From: Amblyornis subalaris | Taxonomy: Eukaryota > Chordata > Aves > Passeriformes > Ptilonorhynchidae | Assembly (NCBI GenBank): GCA_018881555.1 | Contig: JACAXG010000012.1 | Span: forward strand, 10,115,480 to 10,179,479 | Direction of reading: 5' to 3' | DNA length: 64,000 nt | In this document: in pieces, positions 50,391 through 62,055 of the stretch | How the letters are laid out: each line of letters opens with the position of its first letter | Numbering within the stretch: the first letter of the stretch is position 1 | Position numbers and translations under genes: made by a program | The notes under the pieces: model-generated | Database searches by the model: none | What the model was told of the DNA's origin: nothing | Seen by the model: only the letters and a program-made list of their open reading frames with translations

Positions 50391-51799
50391 CTGTACTGAC
50401 TGAGCCAGAGAGCGAGCATAAAAAGCAGGTTCTCATAAGTAAGAATTGTAACTAACTGTAAAGCAACGTTTAATGAAAGGTAGGAAAACTTACTGATCCA
50501 AGCTTGGAACACACCCCTACATAGACAGTAAAGGGCGAGAAAATCCCTAGTGATTCATTACACAACATCAAAACCCATTACTCACTCTAGCAGAACGGGA
50601 AAGTGGAATTCTGCAAGCTTGTCATAGAGAGGGATATGCTGTGTAAGCTCTAAATCTAATTGTCAATTTGCTTTGGAAATGTGATAAAAATGGCAAATAA
50701 ATAATTGATTGAAGACTTAAAGCCTCAATAATTGCAAAAACTGTTAAACCCCTTGTATTTACATTGTTAAAAACACAGTCTCTCTTTGCACCCATCCAAA
50801 TACTACTACAGAAGTGGAGTATCTGAAAATGTACATGGAGCAGACAAAGTTACTCATTATCAATACTACAGTCAGTCCTCCAGGTCTTGTTCTCGATCCA
50901 GTATGTACTGTGGCAGAAGCAGTACCGCATTAGGAGAGCTGCAGGCTCACCTCCTGAACTGCAAAGTCCAGCAAAACAAACGGCGTGACACAAAAACTGC
51001 ATGAGGAAAGCCTGGGATTTTTCTTAAATTCAGACACTGCTCTCTTTGAGCAGTCTTGTGCTCCACTGACTTTTCCTTCAGAGCATTACAGACTGAGTTG
51101 GAGGGTAGCAGAAAGACAAGCCACAATGTTTTTCACTGACAGCATGTTTTCCTCCCTGCCCATCAAGAGACAAGGATGATTCACTCCTCTGCTGATAAGG
51201 CTGGAGGACAGCCTGAGGAACAGAACTGTTAGGATTAACTGGGTGTTCCATTACCCAAAATTTTATGGGCATTCCTCCCTAGCTTTGCAACATATGTGAA
51301 ACCTTTAGTTTGCCTGAGAACTCTAGTAGTTTTTAGCAGGTCATCCCTGCTAGCACTGAACCATGCGTCTTGCACATGAATCAATTTACTTTTACAGTGC
51401 TCACAAGTGAAGAGGGATTTTATATTTCTAAAATTTATGTTGATTAAAGTTATTTTCTCTAAGTATTTGCAACGTCCTTATCAGCAGAACATCTGTTATG
51501 GTGGTTTACCATTCAGGTTTCCACATTTACACCAGTCAGTGACTCAAAAATTGCAGGTCATGGATCAGCTGAAGCATGAACCCAGGTACAACTTCTCTAG
51601 GTGATGAATCCCCTGAATTGAGACAAAAATATTCTACTTTGTGAAAAAACATTGCCATCTGCCCACCACTCCATTTTCTTACAAGCTACAAAACTGCTCC
51701 TCTTGCAGTACTTCACCCTTTTTATCCTGTTTGTATGAATATTAGACAAAGACATGTAATAGCAGTTGGTACAGAGAGAAGTCAAATAGTTCAGTCCCC

Positions 51800-51849
51800 A
51801 GATAGATTTTCTATAATTCAAACTAGATAGATTTTCTATAATTCAAACT
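51800..51849. repeat. Perfect 25-bp tandem duplication
   Basis: AGATAGATTTTCTATAATTC and the next five bases (51800-51824) are repeated exactly at 51825-51849. Perfect identity implies a recent event or an assembly duplication. Confidence 0.95.
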
Positions 51850-54800
51850 CTAACCTGCTGCTTATTCCTAAAAGCTATGCCACTTCTTCACAAAATCAAG
51901 TTCATGCCCACAGAGCCACAAAAGTTACACTCCTTTTTACCACAACTGAATTTTTCAAATGCAATACTAAATTGTGAGCTTAAAAGTTGTCTGCAGGCTC
52001 CAGAGTACACAGTGAAACAGATTAAATGGCTTTTTTNAAAGAGCAAAGTAACTTTGCATAAGTTTCCTTACCAAGCCACTTAAGACCATTGACACTCAGT
52101 GGAAAACAGCAAAGACTGAAGCAATCATTCAATTTATTTTTATTTGCAAAGAAAAAGTTACTCCTGTCTGTTGAAAAACCTCATTAAAAGTTTAAGGATC
52201 ACACACACTGCGCTACAGAAGTCCCACCCCAAGTGACAGTCAACATGTTTTGCTTGTCTTTTTGTTCAGCAGAAGAGTGAAAAGACAAGGACAGCCTGAG
52301 AGCTGGGCGAAAGATACTTGTGCAATCTGTACATCCAGAGTGCCAGAAAACTCTGTATTTATTGACCTTGCTGTTCAAATCTGAAATCTTCACACTCATT
52401 CAGTCTCATACTGAGCCACTGGACTTTGAATGTGTGAAGAATCATAAACAGATGATCATCTACACATGGACTCACAATGGCAAGGTTCCAAGCAAAGTCT
52501 TGACCCACATCATTGTCAAAGACACTTTTAGATCATACAACATTTCACATTTCTAGTTTCTGTTAAACCACTCATTTGTGTTGCTATCAGAAAAGGGAGA
52601 AACAAATGCAGCTGCTTGTTTTTAAATCAAATACACTGACTTTTAAATGAATGTCTGTGCAAGGCAAATCAATCTTGCATCCTGTCTTCACTTACTGCAT
52701 ATCTCAGTCATCGTATCTATAGAACAGCTTTACTGCTGAATATGTGCTACATGTAGCTAAATTCACGCAGTGTTGTGGGTTTTATCCTGAGAGTATTAAC
52801 TCACTCAAATCAGTTTTGACTAGAGCATACAATTTACTTCTTAACTCTAGAAAAACAGGCCAAATACCCTCCTTTTAATGTCAACCATCATTGGTAAGCC
52901 ACAAGCTTACCAAATATTTCTAATCCAACATTAGAAATATCAGTAAAGCTACCCAAAGACACCAGAGATGTAAGCAACCTAAAGGTGGTATGTAGTGTCC
53001 ATGCGGGCAAACTGTTTCAATGCCCTGTGTCACTCATTTTCCAAAAATGCCTCCATTACTATCTATGAAGCCCTATCCACATGTCTGCAGTGGATAAAAA
53101 AGGCAACNTCTGGCTTAGTCTACTTTTGCAGTGATTTACATCACAAATTCAGTGGGAGGTCGTCTGGTTGACGCAGAAGGCAAAGGACAGGCCCACGCGT
53201 ATATAAGAGGTGCTTTACAAGTCCATTGCCATGATTAAAATGAATAATCCAGGAGATAAGCCTCTCATTCCTCAAAGTACTCAAGTCCATACTGTATCAC
53301 ACTGCAGCAGAACATACTAAGCTTTTGTTTATATCACANGAATTGCTGGGGTAGGAATAAAAATATTTATGAGCTATTTTAGTATTTAGACTAACACCTC
53401 TGTCTCAGTGATGGCATTTTCTTCTTTGCCTAGCTCTGATGCACAGCTGTGACAAATTCCCAATCTATGTAACACCACCATTTTTCAGCAGAGAAGTATC
53501 ATTTGGGAGAATTGGATCATCTTTTTATAATATAGTTGCCTCCTCAAAAAGGTTTGTCTAGTCCAAATTTATCCTATAAATTTACTTTTCTAGAAACTCA
53601 CATAATAGCAACACAATTTAATGCCCCAGGCTTAGCTTTCTTTCCAAGGCTAAAGACATTGCTACTACAGAAGGTCCTACGATCATCTGCCAAAGCAGTG
53701 AGGACTTTGCTACCCTACACTATTTTGTTTCACNCATTTGTAAAGCTGTCAGCTTTATCATTATCGAGACACTGTTGAGGAGACTAAAAGTCAATCAGAA
53801 GCACATTACAATGAGTAGATGCAGCAGTTTCTTCTGCAGCGAGGTTTCCTGAGGTTGCTTCAGCACAGCAGCAATTATCTCCCACTGATGTGCCAGAAAA
53901 ACTTATCCTTTAAACGTAATCTCTAAGTCATTCTGATCAACATACATAAATATTTTGTAAAAATACTCTCATAAGGCCTAACTAATCATTTAAAGGTCTT
54001 TCTTGGATTAACAGCAAAACCCAAGGTTTTGCTAAATAAGAACATATTAGTACAAAAAACATCCATGAAAAGCCTGAAGGATTTAATTTATAACCAAGCC
54101 TGCAGCGCTCTGCTTCCTACTTTCACAACAAAATTGAAAAAATGAAGACAGGAAGAGGAAATAATAATTCATCCATCAGCTTTGAAACCTTTCTACGCCT
54201 TGGAAGAATCACTGAGACAGTATTTAGAGGAAGGTCCCACCCAGCACAAGAAAAGGTGGCCTTGTCAACTTCTCTAAAAACAGAGCTAAAAAAAGAGGAA
54301 GCAATCAGTTTCCATTTATAATTATAAGATAAACCAAGAAATAAAATATTTTCTTAAGTTTTCAGTTAATTGGATCTTTAAAATATCTTAATATGAAATA
54401 ATAAGCTAAAATGCATCTTACCCAAATCGTAACTACATAAGAGCTCCATTACATCTAAATTAATTGCGTCTAAACTTAATTTGACCCGGTAGTTTCTGTA
54501 GGACAAGAAAATAAATTACCAGTAAAGTAACCCAAGGGAGGGTGTTTGTTCTAAANCATCACATTTTGTAATTTCATGGTCACGTTAGTCAGTGCATTCG
54601 TTTACCACGCTGCTTTACAGTAGCAACTACATTTGACATCCAAAATTTTGTAGCTTACAGGGAAAAAGGGAAAGCATGTTAGCTTCCTATATTTGGAATT
54701 GAAAGACTGTCATGGCATGTTCTGCAGTAATATGTTGCTTAACAAAGATGAAATAAAAATATTTACAGAATCAACTATTACAAGGCTTGGATCATCAGAA

Positions 54801-57800
54801 AATAGCTATCATAAAACAAAGCATCTGGACGAACAGTGAGCAAAAGGACACTTCAGTACATGAACTCTGTGGCAAGGCCAAACATAGCAACTCTAGTGAG
54901 GAGAAAATCAAGGCAGTTGGGATGGTCATTATAAGCCACTGCAAAATAAATTAACGTGAGAAAGATAAGAAATGACACTTTTGAACAAACATCCTCTAAG
55001 AATCAGAGGCGGAACAATGCTCTGTATGCCTTGTCGCACAGCCCCTCATCTCCACAGCAACATCCTCAGCCTCTGCATCCTTCTTTGCTTACAACTGCCA
55101 TTCCCTACCTATGAGAGCCCAAGGTTGCTCCTCACACACCCCTAACTCCCTTCCACATCCCCTCACACTTAGCAGGGCTGACCATCCCGCTGCAGGAGGG
55201 AGAGCACCAAGAGAGCTCCCTGGGCAGTCTTCCCACCCAAGGGAGCTGCAGGGACTCTGCCAGAAGTTATGAAGTCCACAGCATCCACCTCCCTGTCAGC
55301 AATGGCAGCAAGTTGAAAAGGATGGTGACAAACAGCACTAGCAACTGGACCTTGGCAAGGAAGTACTGCTTAGAATATTTTGCAATATGCATCTTGCAGA
55401 CTTTTTCCTTACACAATCCAAGTATGGCAATTGGAAAAGAGAAAACTGTTTCCTCCAGAAAATAAGTCCCATAGATGACCTGAATTGCTGTAACGGTCTC
55501 TTAAAAAAAAAATCNGTTGGTAACCAGAAATTGCAGATAGGACCTGAGAATTTCTTGGCCTTAAGTAACATTCTGGTAGCAAGAATTAGTAATAGGAAGT
55601 TAGTTATGAATAAGTGATTTTCACAAGTACCAGAGTTATGCCTCTGTCACTCAAATCACAGTAACAGTTAAAATGTTTTTTATATGCTCTAAAGTTCATA
55701 CCTCCACCATTTGCTTCCTCAAAGGAAACAAGAACTGAGAACTGTTTTTCCATGGAGGGGTTGTTTTAGCTGGTATTTCTCCATCTTTGGGAAAAGAAAT
55801 TAATAAATGAGAGCGTCTCACTAATACTCACACTACACTACACCTTCCAGACCTGCATTTTGACTTATGTAGGAAAAATAGAACACGTTTTGCAAGTGTA
55901 TGTAGGCTTAAACATCTCTGCATGCTGGCCCTACTGCGTATGCACAGAGGATGACTTGCTCCTGAAGGCCAACTATACCTGAAACAAATGTGCAAACCAA
56001 GGTGATGAATACAGACTACTAGGTTTTTACAGTAGAAATGTTTCAGTGCTTGGTTCTACTGGACCTTATCAATACTTCTGTCCAGCTCTGCTCCAAACAA
56101 GTCCAGATATGTGCAAATAAATTAAGAGCAACACATTGTGTGTAATACTTAACTCCCTCATTTGAGCATCTCACTGGCTTCAGGCAGAGTATCCAGCCCA
56201 TGTACTTCTCAAATACATCCTACAGAAAGCAGTGACACAAGGAAAAACACTGTACTGAATCATTCCCCTCTCCAGGAGACCCAGGCAGAACCCAGCAAAC
56301 AGTAATGTTCAACCACAATCCTGCAATTACTTACACAGACACTTACCCTGCCACTACTCAGGGTCTTGCTGACACACGGCAGGAAAACAATGGACTTGCA
56401 GGATCACAGCATAAATGAGGCTGAAGAAAACTTACAGCCAAGAAAGGATATCATTTATAGTTATTTCTTTCCTCAAGCAGTTCATGCCATGNGCATCACT
56501 TCAACGCTCAAACCCCGTTGAAACCTGGACTATGGTAATGTGGATTCTTCCCAGTGCTTTTCATGTACTTTGCAATTACACCTTTTAATGAGCTGATTTT
56601 TCAATGAGATCTTATTTAGATTCGACAACCCACTAAAATAAAGGGTTTTGTGTTGAGCAGACCCCTCTCATAGATGAAAGAATCTCCGAAAAATTAAAGA
56701 GGTTACCAGTTCAGAATCTGTATATTCTGGCAATATAAACATTTATATCCAATACATAATGTGCAGGATCCACAGTAACATCTTTTTGGTACCTAACACC
56801 AAGCATATTTCTCCTCGTGGTCTCTCTTGTGGAAAAAGGAGGTTTCACCACTCTGAAAGTCTAAAGAGTTTTGAGAAAGCAATCCACCTTTTCTACAGAA
56901 ACACATGTCAAAATATTTTGCAAAAGTAGCAGAAGTAGCTGTTTCATAGACAGCAGGTTTCCGTTCACATGCTTGTAACCTTATAAAACAAGATATATTT
57001 CAAAAATACAGCATATCTACACTTTTAAGTAAAATAATAACTGCTGACTTCTGGTAACAGTAGCCTCTAGTTTTGCTTGGCTGCAGAAGCATCATTCTGA
57101 AACCCCATTCAGTTTGTATCCAAAGTAAATGTCTCAGGAAACTTTATTTCCCATCCTAAAAACTACAGGTTGAGATTTTTTTATCACTGCTCAAACAGAT
57201 GATTGAAGTAACTCATTACACTGTTCCATCGCTACAGATCTTGCCATTGTTTCCTATTAAACTGATTAGCATCATACTACTTGCATCCTTCAGTTATTTC
57301 CCTCATCCATTAAAGTATGGATAATTTCAGTCTGAAAATATTTTCAATGTAGTATTTTTCTTTATAGTCAAAAACTGTAATTTATAGGACCCATCGAATC
57401 TAACACCCTTTNGGGGCTTCTTTCCAAAATAATGGAGTGTTAACAGTGCTGGCAAATTCCAAAGGCAATGTAGGAAAACAACTGAATTTATCTTTAAGAC
57501 AACTACAGGGCAGAGCAGGAAAGAATGAAATGTCGGGCAGTTCTGATTCCCTACACTGCAGCACGAGGTCTTGATTTCAGGAACAGGCAATCAAGAATGC
57601 GTTCATGAGATGTCTTTTCCCCTCAGTTCCATCCTTTCCTTGGGTGGTTTTTAGCACATCCACAGAAACTCTCTTCCTCACAGAGAGAGCGATTTTACAT
57701 TAGCATTGTAATCCTTAAAAAAAAAAGTAAAGGGAAACAAGAATTCTTCCTTTAAAAGCAACAAACCGAGTAGTTAAGACTTGAGAAACAGAATTAAACC

Positions 57801-59446
57801 CATGGGACGGGAAGAGGATTAGTTCTCTCACTGAAGGATTCCCAAATAGCCAAGAAATTCAGTTTATAGCAAGGCCTCTGTCAGGAGTTAATCGTGACCT
57901 GCCTGGATTACCACACCACCACACTGCAGCTCCAGGATGGGAAACCAAGACCAAAGGGAAAGTATCCAATCTGGTGAGAACACACAGACTCCAAGAGAGT
58001 GATCAAATACCAAGGTGAAATTGCTTCAAGCATTGAAAAATTCAGAAAAATAGCAGCGAGAAATGAGGATGAGAAAGTGAGTGTCATTATTGCCCTGAAA
58101 AACAAAATTCTGGGGCTAAGGAGATTCCATTAGTCTGGAAAAATAAGAAGCCTAAATAGCTTCAGGACACATTCCAGGAATACGTGAATGCTGGATACTA
58201 ACTNGGATCAGCCTCCAAGATTCTTCAGCTTTTCGTGTTGCTTGAGAGAGTAATGTACACAATCTCCACCCTTATATGCAAAAAAGAAGAATCATTTGCA
58301 GGAACATAACAAATATGATAAGATTTAAAGCCAACTGTTGTGGAAAGAGTAACAACTTGACACACAAAGTAATCAGTATTTGTCATATTTAAGACAACGT
58401 TGTTTGCTTCAGTAAAAGCTATTCCAAAGGGAACAATGATTCCCCGACCTGTACAGCCATGGCCAGCAGGGAGACTGCAACCAAACAGCCCAGCACAAGA
58501 GACACTGTGTTCTCTTTAACCTCACTGATAGCAAACACAAGAGAGAGGTATCTGACATCCTCAACTCTGGATGGAGAAGAAAAAAAAAATAATTTCTGTT
58601 CTCATACAGTGGTTTAAAAGTTTCATCCTTCTACAGAGCAACCACAAAGACTCCTTTCATATTCAATAAAATAATCTCTGTGCTGTGCTTTCTGTGCCTT
58701 CTCATTTGTTTCTCCAGCATACGATTTTTAATCAGTCTTGTAGCCATACTGCTTTTGGGAAAGAAGCCTATTAAAAAAAAACAAGCCACTTTTTATTGTG
58801 CTGCATAGTGTCCTTATAGAGTATCTGCCTGTCTTTCTCTTACCATCAATCTTAAAGTTAAATGCACACNAAGTATGGGATTTTCATCTCTGAAACTACA
58901 CTTACACACATGAACTAAAGACTCCCCACTACATTATCATGATAACAAAAATAATAAAGCTTTAAACAGTACAATGGGGGTAAAAGAAATAAATGCAGTA
59001 ACTCCTATATGATCCGAAGTTAGTTTTCAAGCAAAAACTATCTTATTCCATACTCTGAAGTCTTGGGACACTGGAAGGGTCTTCTACAGAAAGAGTGATC
59101 ACAGCTCCATACTTCTGTTAACTATAACGCAAGCATGATTAAAAACCCAGAATATACTGCCATTCAACAAGTCTGTTGACAACATGATATTGTCACTTTC
59201 AGTCGTTCAGTGCTGGCACCACAGTGAACCACTCCCACAAGTTTTGGCAAACCCTACTGTTGTAAAGGTGCTACAAGGTGATCTTGGGCAGAACTCTAAA
59301 CACATTGAAAGAACTGGTTCACTACTTAGCTTTGAACTCATAGGGACAGCACAGATACAAGACTGGCTAGATAAATGCATCAAGTCAAAACATTTCACTG
59401 AGAGTTAAGCCTACACTTAGCAGGGAATCACAATGACAGTAGACAA

Positions 59447-59457
59447 TTTTTTTTTTT
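59447..59457. repeat. Poly-T run (11)
   Basis: Eleven T residues, 140 bases upstream of the G10 run. Low complexity only. Confidence 0.75.
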
Positions 59458-59598
59458 CTGATAATCTGGACTTCTGTGTTGTTTTTACGCCTTTAGTCAA
59501 ATGGTCTTCCATTTCCCAAGAACTTCCCAGTACAGGCAAGGTCACAGACCAAAATCAAGGGGCAGATTCCGAGTTGACAGTAACAAGGTTATGGTGGA

Positions 59599-59608
59599 GG
59601 GGGGGGGG
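59599..59608. repeat. Poly-G run (10)
   Basis: Ten consecutive G residues, the longest G run in the window. Such runs are prone to sequencing length error and can form G-quadruplex-like stacks between molecules, but there is no four-run G-quadruplex motif here. Confidence 0.8.
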
Positions 59609-60289
59609 AATTCTGAGTGAATATTCACGGTTTGAATACCATGGCTATGGCTTGACCAGCCACTTGGAAAACAATGATCACATTCCAAATCATTTCAAAG
59701 CAGCATACATTTAAATCTAACATACAGGGCAAACACCATTATTATGTGGAAAAAATATTGCAGATGTACAGTTTTTAACCTAAGAATGTAATTAATGATC
59801 TTCACCATTAACTGGTGACCACCTGCTTTGCAGTAAAATAAAATGTTCTATTTTTAAGTGGCAAGATAAGATTGGGGAAAAGCCAAGAAAGAGCAAAAGT
59901 ATTTGGCCATAAAATGAGGTAAAGCAGCTATTTAAAAATGGCTAGCAGTGTCTGGCAGAGGCCAGAAATACTTAGGACCTCATTAAGTTCACTGCAAGTG
60001 TTCTCCGCTGCTCCCCTGCTCTACACATCTAGCCTATTCCCCCGAGCTGCCAGGCTCCTCTGTTCCTGACTTTCAACACCAGGCACTGGCTTCACAGAAT
60101 GGACAAAGTATGGCTAACCAGGATAAATTACTCTGCCTTACAGAAAAAAAAATTACACAAGAAATGTTATTAAAAAANTTTTAACTGGATTTGTGAGACA
60201 GTTTTCTGCTTCCCTGCCCCAGTCCAAGGAAAGGATTTTGTAGGTCCATCACAACTTTTGTAGTCTATATGAATAAATGCTCTAATACT

Positions 60290-60355
60290 ATCCTGTGTTT
60301 CCCTGTATTTTGCCAATAGATATTCCTACACCATCCTGTATATCCCTGTGTTTTG
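60290..60355. repeat. 23-bp imperfect direct repeat, 43-bp period
   Basis: ATCCTGTGTTTCCCTGTATT and the next three bases (60290-60312) recur at 60333-60355 with 20 of 23 positions the same. The 20 bases between are not obviously related. Confidence 0.65.
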
Positions 60356-61282
60356 GCTCCATGCATACAGTAATTAATACAAGCAACAACTTCTCCAGCA
60401 GATTTTGTATATAGGATTAAACGGGAAAGGTCCTGCCGCTAACGTTCTGCAAGCTCTGCTCTCTTTTGGCCAAACAGTCCTTCCCCTAAAAGCACACCAT
60501 TTCACAACACAGAACATACTTTAAAGTGAGCAGGAGCATGGAGTTATTTCCTGAGCTGTCCTCTTCCAGTTCTGTGAGTGCTCCTAGANGCAGTTATTAG
60601 TTAAACTTTTCTTCTTGCTTTCCACAGCTCTCAGAACAATTCCTCAGTGGTGTCCTCAGGGAAGAAGGCACTCAGACAGATTTGTAAAACCAACTACGAA
60701 TCCATTATCGTAATGACTCAATTAATTAAGCAGCCAGGCATGGCTGGAAGTGACCTGCTGGGAGAGACAATGGAAAACTTCTCATATAGTATATAAACTA
60801 CCAAGAAACAAACCCTAGAGCAGTCAACAGCAAAGGAAGAATTAATCATTATTATCACTGGAAACACCATGAAGCTGATCTTAAAAGTTAAAGAACCACT
60901 TGAGAAAAGCAGCAATTCTCTCTAGTGCATTGCCTGGATTATTCTACTGCTATTGAGCACTAAATTATCACAGAAAGAGACAAGCCTGGCATTCTTCGGT
61001 TCTTAGTGGCTCATCTGACATCATTAGCAGCTCACCGAACAGCTGTTATGTGTCCAGCCATCTCAGGTCCTTCCAGAAGGATGCTAAATACCTCCCTGAT
61101 GTCTTGAATGCTCCTGGAGTTAGCTTCTCCAGCCTTTTTTAGAAGGGATTTAAAACTATAATCGCAACGGAACTGCCACTACCAATACAGTCAAATGTGA
61201 CGGGTACCCCAAATACTTTCCTGATGTAGTAAAATCTATTATGCAGCAACCAAAACATGCATTATACCTGCAGTGGTAAAAC

Positions 61283-61350
61283 ACTAAAAATAGAAAAGCT
61301 AAACTAAAAAAAAACAAAACAAAAAAGCACCAAACCAAATGAAACAAACA
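61283..61350. repeat. A-rich tract
   Basis: A stretch dominated by A with interspersed C, including a run of nine A. It looks like a decayed A-rich simple repeat. No processed gene copy is seen next to it on either strand. Confidence 0.7.
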
Positions 61351-61716
61351 TGCCTTTTCAAAAACATGAAAACAAGAGGAAATCAAGTTTTGTACCTCAA
61401 CAAAATCTGGTGTACAGATTAATGAGTAGCTAAGTCACCTAACTGAGAAGCAACTGATGATATCAAGTTATACAAACACACCGCATCTTTAAATCTTTTC
61501 TACAACATTACTCCTTCATATAATTTAATTCCATATTTGCATTCATCCACTAATTACTTTATTGGAGCATAATAAACCCAAAGTGGCAATGCAATGTTAT
61601 ACCCAAATGCTCCCCATGGATTCAGATATGAAGCCCTAANTGGAAATGTACAAAGTTCCTGAAAAGAAAATGCATTATGAGCAGTCACTAAAAATACAGG
61701 TAGGCATGACAATCAA

Positions 61717-61773
61717 CCACAAAAGAAAAACCAACCCAAAACAAACACAAACAAACAAAAAACCAAACCACCC
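61717..61773. repeat. A/C-rich (CAAA)n-like tract
   Basis: Irregular CAAA and CCAAA units such as ACAAACACAAACAAACAAAA form a low-complexity tract with essentially no T or G. It lies 135 bases beyond the 3' side of the CR1-like remnant. Confidence 0.75.
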
Positions 61774-61907
61774 TGCAAACTATTTTCTTAATTCAACAGT
61801 ATAGTTGACCTTTTATATACACAGTCAGGAAGATCAAAGAACAATTTCCCCTGTCCAAACCAAAAGTTTCTGGTATTTTTCCATAAGCAGGCATTCATTG
61901 GTCTCAC

Positions 61908-62055
61908 CTTGAAAGATGGCATTCATTTATAACTCCCACCATCCAGCACTCAAAGATAACCCTCACTTGTGATACCAAGAGTTCTGCCAAAGGCTCCTGA
62001 TTAATCTTTTCTACCTTAGTACCATATGGATCAAATCCTACTTCGGTGTAACACG
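61908..62055 (-). other. Probable CR1 reverse-transcriptase remnant with exon-like borders
   Basis: On the minus strand a 148-base segment is open in only one frame. It contains FDPYG, then after eleven residues LAELLVSQVRVIFECW and GVINE. CR1 ORF2 has LDPYKS...LA followed by the same twelve-residue spacing to IFE, then SW..GEVPE, just upstream of the polymerase core, so the spacing fits a diverged CR1 copy with a small deletion. The segment also has a strong acceptor (TTTTGTATGTTCTTATTTCAG) and a strong donor (CTTTCAAG|GTGAGA) exactly at its open borders. It may therefore be an exonised repeat fragment. The family call is by eye and the match is weak at single residues. Confidence 0.42.

Larger units (their letters stand above)
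39168..51799. other. Unique non-coding sequence
   Basis: No supported gene. GC-rich patches occur at about 39540-39740, 41220-41560 and 47040-47230 without CpG enrichment. A (CA)6 run lies at 47074-47085. Candidate minus-strand exons at 39749-39833 and 50211-50390 are entered separately. The 146-codon open frame at 44406-44846 (plus) matches nothing known and is within chance expectation. Confidence 0.5.
51850..61282. other. Unique non-coding sequence
   Basis: No supported gene. A pyrimidine-rich, C-rich patch lies at about 55020-55290. A T11 run (59447-59457) and a G10 run (59599-59608) lie near 59.5 kb. TATATAAG at 53200 is noted as rejected. Reading frames are short and unrecognised. Confidence 0.5.

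Noticed and set aside
53200..53207. TATATAAG, possible TATA box next to a CpG-containing stretch
   Set aside because: Several copies of this octamer are expected by chance in 64 kb (another is at about 47646). No initiator, CpG island or downstream first exon is evident.
56347..56368. 22-base minus-strand segment between strong acceptor and donor
   Set aside because: It is too short to read as coding and would shift the frame, with no supporting neighbour. It was treated as a chance pairing, although a similar plus-strand case at 21057 is kept for its closer-to-consensus signals.
57908..58134. Overlapping open frames on both strands, plus-strand peptide with IEKFRKIAARNEDEK
   Set aside because: The plus frame has an internal stop, no splice borders fit, and I could not match it to any transposon or host protein.
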